Part shown: piece after piece, positions 6,758-13,479 of the stretch
Layout: each line of letters starts with the position of its first letter
How positions within the stretch are numbered: position 1 is the first letter of the stretch
Assembly (NCBI GenBank): GCA_905202215.1
Contig: CAJKRG010000060.1
Span: 1 to 16,574 of the forward strand
Source of the DNA: an uncultured Porphyromonadaceae bacterium
GTDB lineage: Bacteria > Bacteroidota > Bacteroidia > Bacteroidales > Muribaculaceae
Direction: 5' to 3'
DNA: 16,574 nt
Position numbers and translations under genes: made by a program
Notes under the pieces: model-generated
Told to the model about the DNA's origin: nothing
The model's database searches: none
The model's input: the letters and a program-made list of their open reading frames with translations, nothing else

Positions 6758-7363
6758 ATGGCAAGATACACAGGTCCCAAGACCAAAATAGCCCGCAAAT
6801 TCGGCGAACCCATCTTCGGCGAAGACAAGGTTCTCGCCCGTCGCAACTTCCCCCCGGGCCAGCACGGCCAGAACAAGCGCCGTAAAACATCGGAGTACGG
6901 TGTTCAGCTCCGCGAAAAGCAGAAGGCCAAATATACCTACGGTCTGCTCGAACGTCAGTTCCGCAACCTCTTCGAGGAGGCTTCGCGTCTCAAAGGTATC
7001 ACCGGCGAGATTCTGCTCCAGCTTCTCGAGTCGCGTCTCGACAACGTGGTTTACCGTCTGGGCATAGCTCCCACCCGTGCGGCCGCCCGTCAGATCGTGC
7101 TCCACAAGCATATCACCGTCAATGGCGAAGTAGTCAACATACCCTCGTTCAAAGTAAACCCCGGCGATGTCGTAGGTGTTCGCGAACGCAGCAAATCGCT
7201 CGAAGTTATCGCCGACTGCCTCGCAGGCTTCAACCACAGCAAGTATCCCTGGATTGAATGGGACGAAGCTTCCAAGAGCGGCAAATTCCTCCATGTGCCC
7301 GCACGCGAAGATATCCCCGAAAACATCAAGGAACAGCTCATCGTCGAGCTCTACTCCAAATAA
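6758..7363 (+). CDS. rpsD: 30S ribosomal protein S4, zinc-independent form
   Basis: 201 residues. S4 nucleates assembly of the small subunit by binding 16S rRNA. The N-terminal part MARYTGPKTKIARKFGEPIFG has no cysteines, so the N-terminal zinc site of some S4 proteins is absent. RNFPPGQHGQNKRRK (29-43) is the standard loop. The S4 RNA-binding domain runs from about 91 to 139 (ESRLDNVVYRLGIAPTRAAA ... FKVNPGDVV). The C-terminus ENIKEQLIVELYSK is typical. It precedes rpoA by 13 bp and follows an unusually long structured gap. Confidence 0.97.
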   Translation: MARYTGPKTKIARKFGEPIFGEDKVLARRNFPPGQHGQNKRRKTSEYGVQLREKQKAKYTYGLLERQFRNLFEEASRLKGITGEILLQLLESRLDNVVYRLGIAPTRAAARQIVLHKHITVNGEVVNIPSFKVNPGDVVGVRERSKSLEVIADCLAGFNHSKYPWIEWDEASKSGKFLHVPAREDIPENIKEQLIVELYSK

Positions 7364-7376
7364 TAAAACCTGATCC

Positions 7377-8369
7377 ATGGCCATATTAGCATTCCAGAAA
7401 CCTGAAGAGGTGATTATGGTGGAAGCTTCCAACTTCTACGGTAAGTTCGAATTCAAGCCTTTGGAACCCGGCTATGGCATCACCGTCGGAAACGCCCTCC
7501 GTCGCGTGCTCCTTTCCTCACTGGAAGGTTTCGCGATTTCGTCGATCAAGATCGACGGCGTGAAAAACGAATTCGATGCCGTACCCGGCGTGAAGGAAGA
7601 TGTGACCAACATCATCCTCAACCTCAAGCAGGTCGACCTCAAACAGAAGGTGGAAGACACCGAGTTTGAGCGCGTCACCATCACCGTTTCAGGCAAAGAA
7701 GTGTTCACAGCCGGCGACATAGCCAAGCAGCTCACGGGATTCGAGGTAATGAACCCCGACTTGGTTATCTGTCATTTGGATCCCGAGGCAAGCTTCACCA
7801 TCGTACTCACCATCAACAAGGGCCGCGGCTGGGTTCCCGCCGAGGAAAACGTGACTCCGCAGGACGATATCAACACTATCGCCATCGACTCGATCTACAC
7901 CCCGATCAAAAACGTGAAGTACACGGTGGAAAACTACCGCGTGGACCAGAAGACCGACTACGACAAACTTACCCTCGAGATCAGCACCAACGGCTCCATT
8001 CTGCCCAAGGATGCTGTCAAGGAAGCCGCCAAGATCCTCATCTACCACTTCATGCTTTTCTCCGACGAGAAAATCACCCTCGAGACATCCGAGCCCGATC
8101 CCGGAGAGGAATTCGACGAAGAAGTGCTCCACATGCGCCAGCTTCTCAAATCGAAGCTTGTCGACATGCAGCTTTCGGTTCGCGCCCTCAACTGCCTCAA
8201 GAGCGCCGAAGTGGAAACCCTCGCCGAACTCGTGGTCTTCAACAAAACAGATCTGCTCAAGTTCCGCAACTTCGGCAAAAAGTCTCTCGTCGAACTCGAA
8301 AGCCTTCTTACGAGCCTGAACCTTTCTTTCGGCATGGACATCTCCAAGTACAAACTCGATAAAGACTAA
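7377..8369 (+). CDS. rpoA: DNA-directed RNA polymerase alpha subunit
   Basis: 330 residues, normal. Alpha dimers start RNA polymerase assembly and contact promoter DNA and activators. The N-terminal domain (about 1-235) has the dimerisation motif GNALRRVLLSS at 38-48. An acidic linker (about 236-252, EPDPGEEFDEEV) joins the C-terminal domain (about 258-330), which contains VRALNCLK with R269 and N272 at the positions of the DNA-contacting Arg265 and Asn268 of E. coli, then NFGKKSLVELESLL. The residue two after the Arg is Leu where E. coli has Ala, a possible group-specific change. It lies between rpsD and rplQ as expected. Confidence 0.97.
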   Translation: MAILAFQKPEEVIMVEASNFYGKFEFKPLEPGYGITVGNALRRVLLSSLEGFAISSIKIDGVKNEFDAVPGVKEDVTNIILNLKQVDLKQKVEDTEFERVTITVSGKEVFTAGDIAKQLTGFEVMNPDLVICHLDPEASFTIVLTINKGRGWVPAEENVTPQDDINTIAIDSIYTPIKNVKYTVENYRVDQKTDYDKLTLEISTNGSILPKDAVKEAAKILIYHFMLFSDEKITLETSEPDPGEEFDEEVLHMRQLLKSKLVDMQLSVRALNCLKSAEVETLAELVVFNKTDLLKFRNFGKKSLVELESLLTSLNLSFGMDISKYKLDKD

Positions 8370-8377
8370 TCACCCCG

Positions 8378-8878
8378 ATGCGACACAATAAAAAATTCAA
8401 TCATCTCGGCCGCAAGAAAGCACACCGCGACTCCCTGCTGGCCAACATGACGGTATCGCTGATCCTCCACAAGCGCATCCACACCACTCTGGCAAAGGCT
8501 AAAGCCCTCCGCATCTACGCCGAGCCTCTGATCAACCGCGCCAAGGAAGACAACACCTCCAACCGTCGTCTCGTCTTCAGCTATCTCCAGAGCAAGGAAG
8601 CCGTCAAAGAACTTTTCGGCCCCATCTCCGAGAAAATCGCCAACCGTCCCGGTGGCTACACCCGTATCCTCAAGACCGGTTTCCGTCTGGGCGACAACGC
8701 CAAGACCTGCTTCATCGAGCTTGTAGACTACAACGAAGCCATGCTTAAGGAGACCAAGGAAGCCAAAGCCAAGACCCGCCGCAGCCGCCGCAAGTCAGCC
8801 GCTCCCGCTGCTGAAGCAGCAGAAAATCCTGTTGAAGAAGCCGCAAAGGAAAATCCCGAACTTCCCGCAGCCGAATAA
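8378..8878 (+). CDS. rplQ: 50S ribosomal protein L17 with acidic/alanine-rich tail
   Basis: 166 residues. The core (1 to about 119) is standard L17: MRHNKKFNHLGRKKAHRDSL, then NMTVSLILHKRIHTTLAKAKALR and GGYTRILKTGFRLGDNAKTC. L17 lies next to the polypeptide exit tunnel. After the core comes a tail of about 45 residues, first basic (KTRRSRRKS) and then rich in Ala, Glu and Pro (about 139-166); longer L17 tails are common in Bacteroidota. This is the last gene of the ribosomal operon: a strong terminator starts 26 bp after the stop. Confidence 0.96.
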   Translation: MRHNKKFNHLGRKKAHRDSLLANMTVSLILHKRIHTTLAKAKALRIYAEPLINRAKEDNTSNRRLVFSYLQSKEAVKELFGPISEKIANRPGGYTRILKTGFRLGDNAKTCFIELVDYNEAMLKETKEAKAKTRRSRRKSAAPAAEAAENPVEEAAKENPELPAAE

Positions 8879-8904
8879 TCACCGGCCGCCAAAATATCTG
8901 AAAG

Positions 8905-8936
8905 CGCCGCACCCTCTATGGGCCGCGGCGTTTTTT
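8905..8936 (+). terminator. Intrinsic terminator ending the ribosomal protein operon
   Basis: CGCCGC at 8905-8910 pairs with GCGGCG at 8925-8930. Inside, CCC (8912-8914) pairs with GGG (8920-8922) around TCTAT. Six T's follow directly at 8931-8936. It is a GC-rich stem with a T-run, placed 26 bp after rplQ. Confidence 0.88.
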
Positions 8937-9025
8937 CTTTGATTGTGCTTTCTTTTTTTACGTGATCTCCGAGAAAACTGCTGAAAAACATTATCTGCCG
9001 AATGGACGGAAAACTAAAAATTCGC

Positions 9026-9033
9026 TATCTTTG
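9026..9033 (+). promoter_or_regulatory. Bacteroidota -7 promoter box upstream of pyrE
   Basis: TATCTTTG at 9026-9033 matches the Bacteroidota -7 consensus TAnnTTTG exactly. It lies 29 bp before the pyrE ATG and downstream of the ribosomal operon terminator, so pyrE very likely has its own promoter. I see no clear TTG -33 element at the usual spacing (around 9002-9006). Confidence 0.7.
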
Positions 9034-9062
9034 CAGTTTGAAAGACATTACTATAAAAACTT

Positions 9063-9701
9063 ATGAATAACGTAGCCCGCTTACTTGCTGAAAAACTGCT
9101 TAAAATCAGCGCGCTGAAACTTCAGCCGGCCAATCCTTTCATCTGGGCTTCCGGCTGGAATTCTCCGATCTATACCGACAACCGCCGCACATTGTCGTAT
9201 CCCGACGTGCGCACCTTCATCAAGCTCGAACTGGCGCGTATCGTCATGGAGTGCTATCCCGAGGCAGATGCCGTGGCCGGTGTAGCCACAGGTGCGATCG
9301 CCCAAGGTGCTCTTGTGGCCGACGAGCTGAATCTTCCTTATGTATATGTGCGCTCGACTCCTAAAGACCACGGTCTGGAAAATCTTATCGAAGGCGATCT
9401 CCGTCCCGGCCAGAAAGTGGTGGTGATAGAGGATCTCGTGTCAACCGGCAAGAGTTCGCTCAAGGCTGTCGAGGCTATCCGCGCGGCCGGATGCGAGGTG
9501 GTAGGCATGCTTGCCCTCTTTACATACGGCTTCCCCGTGGCCGAGGAGAATTTCGCACAGGCAGGCGTGAAGCTCATCACTCTGAGCAACTACAACGCCA
9601 TGCTCGAAGTCGCGCTCGAAACGAAATATATCACTGAGGAAGATCTGGAAACCCTGCATCGCTGGCGTACTGATCCCGCCAACTGGGTTCCCGAACGGTA
9701 A
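9063..9701 (+). CDS. pyrE: Orotate phosphoribosyltransferase
   Basis: 212 residues, the normal length. It joins orotate and PRPP to give orotidine 5'-phosphate in pyrimidine synthesis. The PRPP-binding motif VVVIEDLVSTGKS spans 119-131, with the two acidic residues and the TGKS loop intact. The mobile catalytic loop has K101 and H103 (TPKDHG). FIWASGWNSPIYTDNR (27-41) is the orotate-side strand typical of the family. The gene has its own -7 box and begins a small gene group that is probably not functionally uniform: a SRPBCC-like protein and a lipoprotein follow. Confidence 0.95.
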   Translation: MNNVARLLAEKLLKISALKLQPANPFIWASGWNSPIYTDNRRTLSYPDVRTFIKLELARIVMECYPEADAVAGVATGAIAQGALVADELNLPYVYVRSTPKDHGLENLIEGDLRPGQKVVVIEDLVSTGKSSLKAVEAIRAAGCEVVGMLALFTYGFPVAEENFAQAGVKLITLSNYNAMLEVALETKYITEEDLETLHRWRTDPANWVPER

Positions 9702-9722
9702 AGTAAATTGTGGATTATGAAA

Positions 9723-9794
9723 GATGAATCATGAATCATGAATATGGATTAGTGTCCATCGATGAGATTCATGGTTTCGAATTCATAATTCATC
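9723..9794 (+). repeat. Tandem 7-bp repeats and inverted repeat between pyrE and the SRPBCC gene
   Basis: ATGAATC occurs twice in tandem (9724-9730, 9731-9737) and a third time as ATGAAT (9738-9743). The 14-mer at 9723-9736 (GATGAATCATGAAT) is complementary to 9781-9794 (ATTCATAATTCATC) at 13 of 14 positions. Between the arms, ATGGA (9744-9748) pairs with TCCAT (9755-9759) around 6 nt. The block fills most of the 105-bp gap. No T-run follows, so it is not an ordinary terminator. It could be a dispersed intergenic repeat or an mRNA-stabilising hairpin. Confidence 0.6.
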
Positions 9795-9806
9795 ATTCCA
9801 GACAAA

Positions 9807-10220
9807 ATGGCAAAATATACATCAAAACCGACTGTTGTAGAACGGCCGGCCGCTGATCTGGCCGCTAAATTCGCCGATTTCCGCGAACTACAGCATAAAC
9901 TCGACGAACTGCCCGCTGACCAGCGTGCACGTATCGGCGAAGTGTCGTTTTCAGACGACACCATCACCATTACTACTCCGCAGGTCGGCGAAATAGCTCT
10001 CAAGGCCGTCGAGCGTACACCCGAGCGCGTTGTCCTTGCTGCAGAGAAATCGCCGGTGCCCATGAAACTTGAAATCACGTTCAAGCCTGTGAGCGCGGAC
10101 TCTACCGAAATCCAGGGAGCGATAGATGTCGAGATCCCGATGATGCTCAAGCCTCTTATCGGCCCGACCCTGCAACGCGCTGCCGATCAGTTCGGCGATT
10201 TATTCGCAAATCTCGCCTGA
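9807..10220 (+). CDS. SRPBCC-fold (START/polyketide-cyclase-like) protein, function unknown
   Basis: 137 residues, no signal peptide and no membrane segment, so probably cytoplasmic. The layout fits a small SRPBCC ligand-binding barrel: a short strand (KPTVVERPAADLAAKFADF) leading to a helix, alternating strands in the middle (VSFSDDTITITTP, EIALKAVERTPERVVLAAE, PMKLEITFKPVSADSTEIQG), and a long C-terminal helix (IGPTLQRAADQFGDLFANL). That order is typical of the family, whose members bind hydrophobic ligands, but no catalytic residue can be named. The assignment rests on pattern, not on a conserved motif. It lies between pyrE and the lipoprotein gene, with 3 bp to the latter, so those two are probably co-transcribed. 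Confidence 0.65.
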   Translation: MAKYTSKPTVVERPAADLAAKFADFRELQHKLDELPADQRARIGEVSFSDDTITITTPQVGEIALKAVERTPERVVLAAEKSPVPMKLEITFKPVSADSTEIQGAIDVEIPMMLKPLIGPTLQRAADQFGDLFANLA

Positions 10221-10223
10221 TCC

Positions 10224-10718
10224 ATGCGTCCCATTCTCTCCCTTATCACTGCAATCATCAGTGCGGCCCTGTTTTGTGGCTGCGACAGTCTTGACGACGA
10301 CCGGATTCCTCCGGCCGCCGTCAATATTTCATTTCCTACCGTAGCCGAGTGGAACATCTATGGGGTCGCCTCGGCACTCGACCATCGCAGTTTCATACCC
10401 GAAAAACATCTGCCGAAGGGGTTTTATTATACAGCCTCGACCTATTGCGGTTTCGGAGGTGTTCTTCTTGTGGGCGACGTGATGGGCAATCCGATGGCCT
10501 ATGATCTGGCATGCCCGGTGGAATGCCGTTCGGGTGTTCGTGTCGCTATCAATGGGGAAACCAATCTTGCGGAGTGCCCGCAGTGCCACAGTACCTATGA
10601 TGTCTTTTCGCTGATGGGACATCCGACTTCGGGCGAGGCCGCTGAGAAAGGCTACGGTCTGCGCCGCTACCGTGTGAGTCCGGGACGCGGCACGGTCTAT
10701 ATGCAGGTGAGCAATTGA
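10224..10718 (+). CDS. Lipoprotein with a degenerate Rieske-like domain
   Basis: 164 residues. A hydrophobic signal (about 4-18) ends at LFCGC, with C20 the likely lipidated residue, followed by the acidic DSLDDD; acidic residues near the lipid cysteine act as surface-export signals in some Bacteroidota. The rest is beta-rich and resembles a Rieske-type domain: YDLACPVEC (C97, C101) and, about 20 residues later, ECPQCHSTYDVFS (C118, C121, H122), then a glycine-containing stretch and GLRRYRV. A true Rieske [2Fe-2S] site needs CxH and CxxH. Here the first His is absent (CPVE) and the second is CPQC, so a normal Rieske cluster is unlikely; four cysteines could bind a metal instead. The gene is 3 bp after the SRPBCC gene. 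The role is unknown. Confidence 0.6.
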   Translation: MRPILSLITAIISAALFCGCDSLDDDRIPPAAVNISFPTVAEWNIYGVASALDHRSFIPEKHLPKGFYYTASTYCGFGGVLLVGDVMGNPMAYDLACPVECRSGVRVAINGETNLAECPQCHSTYDVFSLMGHPTSGEAAEKGYGLRRYRVSPGRGTVYMQVSN

Positions 10719-10808
10719 GTGATCCGACCGACGGGGTGACGGACCGAGGGGGATTCAACAATCCGCAGGCGACGGTTGTTTTTGAAAATAATTCGATAGC
10801 GAAATATC

Positions 10809-11600
10809 ATGAAACGGCATTATACGGCTCTTTGGTTGCTTCTGCTGGTGGCATTCGCACTTTTCGCGGCTGCTTCGGCTGTCGATATGCCCGAAATCGC
10901 CGGACATAAGTTTAAATCGTCGGAGATCGTGCCGTCGTTGCTCGCGGCAGAAGATGATGAGAGTGCCGTCGCAACGCCCGATACCGTGGCGGTTGAGACA
11001 GAGGCCGGGCAGGCGTTTCCGGTGCCGTGTGATACGGTGCCCAAGACTATCCTTTTTATCGGCGACTCGATGCTCGAAGGGCTCGGCCCGCGTCTTGCCG
11101 CCTATGCCGAAAAAAACGGCCATACACTCTATAGTGTCATCTGGTACAGCTCTACCTCCGAGGTCTGGGGCCGTTCCGGCAAACTCCGTCATTATATTGA
11201 CACACTCGCTCCGGACTACGTATTCGTATGTCTGGGGGCCAACGAACTGTTTGTGCCGGATATCACGGAAAAACGCAGGGGATATGTGCGTCATATCCTT
11301 GCCGATATCGACGCAATTCCCTTCGTATGGATAGGGCCTCCCAACTGGAAGCCCGACACGGGTATCAACGATCTCATTGCGGCCGAAACTCCCGAAGGCG
11401 CTTTCTTCCTTAGCGACGGCATGCACTTCGTGCGCGGCAAGGATGGCGCGCACCCTACCCGCGAATCGGCCGCAGAGTGGATGGACAGTGTGGCGCGCTG
11501 GATGCCGGCTCACTGCCTGCACCCTATCCGCATGGATAAGCCAGAGAAGGAGAGCGGGCGGCCCAAACGTACATTCGTCCATCAGCCGTCAGAAAAATGA
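10809..11600 (+). CDS. Membrane-anchored SGNH/GDSL-family hydrolase, probable envelope O-acyltransferase partner
   Basis: 263 residues. An N-terminal hydrophobic segment (about 8-25) acts as signal peptide or anchor and places the domain in the periplasm. A linker to about 77 is rich in acidic and small residues. The SGNH blocks follow: FIGDSMLEG (S87 nucleophile), a glycine in GRSGKLRHY (G124), LGANELF (N145), and DGAHPT (D212, H215). All catalytic positions are therefore present. It overlaps the next gene, an MBOAT protein, by ATGA. Paired MBOAT and SGNH proteins (PatA/PatB, AlgI/AlgJ-AlgX, DltB/DltD) O-acylate cell-envelope polymers, which is the best inference here; the substrate is unknown. 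The tail after 235 is basic and probably flexible. Confidence 0.8.
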   Translation: MKRHYTALWLLLLVAFALFAAASAVDMPEIAGHKFKSSEIVPSLLAAEDDESAVATPDTVAVETEAGQAFPVPCDTVPKTILFIGDSMLEGLGPRLAAYAEKNGHTLYSVIWYSSTSEVWGRSGKLRHYIDTLAPDYVFVCLGANELFVPDITEKRRGYVRHILADIDAIPFVWIGPPNWKPDTGINDLIAAETPEGAFFLSDGMHFVRGKDGAHPTRESAAEWMDSVARWMPAHCLHPIRMDKPEKESGRPKRTFVHQPSEK

Positions 11601-13066
11601 CCGATATCCTGCATAACATAGGCCGATTCCTGAGCTATGATCCGTCGGCTCCGATGCTGTTCTCGTCGGGCACTTTCTGGGCGCTGTTTCTGGTGTTCAT
11701 GCCTCTCTACGGGTTCCTGCGGCGCCGTCTGTGGCAGATGGTGGTCTTTGTAGTCGCGTTCAGTTTCTTTTTCTATTATAAGAGCAGCGGTTGTTTCGTG
11801 CTCATGCTTGCGGCCACCTCGCTGGTCGACTGGTGGCTTTCGCGGCTCATGAGCGCGCCCGGACGCAGCCTGCCTTTCCGGCGCTGGTGCGTGGCGTTAT
11901 CGCTCACATTGTCGCTGGGCATACTGGCATATTTCAAATATGCCAATTTCTTCTTATGGAATATCAATGCCATGGTCGGAGGCAATTTCCAGCCTCTCGA
12001 ACTCGTGCTGCCTGTCGGCATATCGTTCTATACATTCCAGTCGGTGAGCTATATCATCGATGTTTATAAAGGCCGGGTGAGTCCTACGGCGACATGGCTC
12101 GAATATGCCTTTTTCCTGTCGTTTTTTCCGGCCCTTGTGGCGGGGCCTATCGTGCGCGCCGACTATTTTCTGCCCCAGATACGCGAGAACCGGCACGCCA
12201 CACGAACGGAGGTCTATACAGGTTTGTGGCTCATTATTCTCGGAGTGGTCAAAAAAGCCGTCATCGCCGACTATATCGCGCAGTATAACGATCTTATCTT
12301 CCAGACTCCGGGAGGATATTCGGGTTTCGAGACGCTGATGGGTATCATAGGGTATACCATGCAGATATACTGCGATTTCTCGGGATATTCCGATATGGCC
12401 ATCGGCATAGCGCTCATCATGGGTTTCAGGCTCGCCAAGAATTTCAACTTCCCCTACAAGGCGCGGAATCTCACCGATTTCTGGCGCCGCTGGCACATTT
12501 CGCTCTCGACGTGGCTCCGCGATTATATCTACATTCCTCTGGGCGGCAACCGCAAGGGGACGGCCCGGACATATGTCAACAACTTCGCGACCATGCTTAT
12601 CGGAGGACTATGGCACGGGGCGGCATGGAAGTTCGTGTTCTGGGGTGCGATGCACGGTGCCGGTCTCGCCGTGCACAAGGCGAGCAAGCCGTGGCTGGGG
12701 CGTATCGGCGATTCATGGCCGGTAAAGGCGGCGTCGTGGCTGCTGACAATGACCGTAGTGGCATTGCTGTGGGTATTCTTCCGCGCCGACTCCTGGGCCG
12801 ACTCCTGGACTGTGATCAACAGCGTTTTCCACAATTTTTCACTTGACTATATTCCGGCTTTTGCAGCGGCGCGCACCCTCTGGCTTATACTGATGATTGT
12901 GATTGTCGTTGCCCACTGTCTGCCGACCCGCTTCTGGGACTCGGCCCTGGCGTGGTTCGTGCGCAGTGCGTGGCTTGTAAAGCTGCTCATCTTTATAGTT
13001 GTCGTACAGCTCGTACTCGAACTACGCTCCGAATCCGTCACGCCATTCATCTACTTCCAGTTCTGA
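11597..13066 (+). CDS. MBOAT family membrane-bound O-acyltransferase (AlgI-like)
   Basis: 489 residues with about ten or more hydrophobic segments, the usual size for the AlgI/PatA/DltB type. Motifs are clear: YCDFSGYSDMAIGIALIMGF (258-277), NFPYKARNLTDFWRRWHISLS with H300, LRDYIYIPLGGNRKG (307-321), and GGLWHGAAWKF with H340, the catalytic histidine position of the family. Such proteins move an acyl group, usually acetyl, across the inner membrane for transfer to a glycan or other polymer. The start ATG lies within the stop region of the SGNH gene (ATGA at 11597-11600), so the two are translationally coupled and most likely work as one O-acylation unit. A hip promoter begins 11 bp after its stop. 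Confidence 0.93.
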   Translation: MTDILHNIGRFLSYDPSAPMLFSSGTFWALFLVFMPLYGFLRRRLWQMVVFVVAFSFFFYYKSSGCFVLMLAATSLVDWWLSRLMSAPGRSLPFRRWCVALSLTLSLGILAYFKYANFFLWNINAMVGGNFQPLELVLPVGISFYTFQSVSYIIDVYKGRVSPTATWLEYAFFLSFFPALVAGPIVRADYFLPQIRENRHATRTEVYTGLWLIILGVVKKAVIADYIAQYNDLIFQTPGGYSGFETLMGIIGYTMQIYCDFSGYSDMAIGIALIMGFRLAKNFNFPYKARNLTDFWRRWHISLSTWLRDYIYIPLGGNRKGTARTYVNNFATMLIGGLWHGAAWKFVFWGAMHGAGLAVHKASKPWLGRIGDSWPVKAASWLLTMTVVALLWVFFRADSWADSWTVINSVFHNFSLDYIPAFAAARTLWLILMIVIVVAHCLPTRFWDSALAWFVRSAWLVKLLIFIVVVQLVLELRSESVTPFIYFQF

Positions 13067-13076
13067 CCAGGAAAAT

Positions 13077-13107
13077 TTTGCCGATTATCGTTAAATGTCT
13101 ATCTTTG
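13077..13107 (+). promoter_or_regulatory. hipBA promoter (Bacteroidota -33/-7)
   Basis: TTTG at 13077-13080, 19 bp, then TATCTTTG at 13100-13107. Both boxes and the spacing match the Bacteroidota housekeeping promoter. Transcription should start a few bases after the -7 box, around 13112-13116, inside the palindrome at 13110-13135. Confidence 0.85.
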
Positions 13108-13109
13108 CG

Positions 13110-13135
13110 ATAAACTATATTATTTCATAGTTTAT
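13110..13135 (+). promoter_or_regulatory. Palindromic operator O1 at the hip transcription start
   Basis: ATAAACTAT (13110-13118), 8-nt spacer (13119-13126), ATAGTTTAT (13127-13135): a perfect 9-bp inverted repeat. It begins two bases after the -7 box, so a bound repressor would block transcription. The 9-8-9 layout resembles the HipB operators of E. coli, which also have an 8-bp spacer, although the half-site sequence differs. The HTH protein encoded just downstream is the obvious candidate ligand. Confidence 0.75.
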
Positions 13136-13146
13136 GAGCTGTTTTT

Positions 13147-13479
13147 ATGGATAAACTATACAATAATACTATTTATTCAATGTCCGATGCCGAGATCGTC
13201 CGGGCGCTTGGCCTGCGATTTCGGCAGTATAGGCTGCGCATGGCTCTTACTCAGCGCGATGTCTCGCAACGGACCGGTCTTTCACTGGCCACTATCCATA
13301 AATTCGAGACCGGGAGTGCCGCCAATATCTCGCTGACAGCACTTCTTGCACTGATGCGATGCACCGATATGCTCGAAGCCGTCGAAGATATATTCCCGGC
13401 CTTGCCTCCGTCGCCTTATCTCGACATGCGGGGCGGCAAGCTCAAACAACGTGTGAAACCCTCAAAGAGCAAGCCATGA
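13147..13479 (+). CDS. hipB: HipB-like XRE-family antitoxin/repressor
   Basis: 110 residues from ATG 13147, or 99 from an in-frame ATG at 13180 (M12, MSDAEIVRALG). The helix-turn-helix of the XRE/Cro type lies at about 34-54 (LTQRDVSQRTGLSLATIHKFE), preceded by the RFRQYRLRMAL helix. The C-terminal 20 residues are basic and probably disordered. HipB proteins neutralise the HipA kinase and repress their own operon through palindromes; O1 and O2 next to this start fit that role. The stop overlaps the hipA start (ATGA, 13476-13479), so antitoxin and toxin are coupled. The start is uncertain: neither ATG has a clear ribosome binding site, and the first lies inside the operator region. Confidence 0.85.
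   Translation: MDKLYNNTIYSMSDAEIVRALGLRFRQYRLRMALTQRDVSQRTGLSLATIHKFETGSAANISLTALLALMRCTDMLEAVEDIFPALPPSPYLDMRGGKLKQRVKPSKSKP
13151..13176 (+). promoter_or_regulatory. Degenerate second operator O2 overlapping the hipB start
   Basis: A second ATAAACTAT (13151-13159) is followed after exactly 8 nt by ACTATTTAT (13168-13176), which matches the O1 right half-site ATAGTTTAT at 6 of 9 positions. Its centre is 41 bp from that of O1, about four helical turns. It lies within the first codons of hipB, or just before the alternative ATG at 13180. Confidence 0.5.

Noticed and set aside
6595..6885. 96-codon + strand frame in the rpsK-rpsD gap
   Set aside because: It runs out of frame into rpsD, is low-complexity (Arg, Pro, Gln rich) and has no family resemblance; the part in the gap is better explained as non-coding.
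10781..10800. Promoter box upstream of the SGNH gene
   Set aside because: TAATTCGA near 10789 is a poor match to TAnnTTTG and the upstream TTG is at the wrong distance.
13359..13475. Upstream ATG extending hipA by 39 residues
   Set aside because: It lies deep inside hipB, the added residues look like a frame-shifted hipB translation, and the ATGA overlap at 13476-13479 is the normal hipB-hipA junction.
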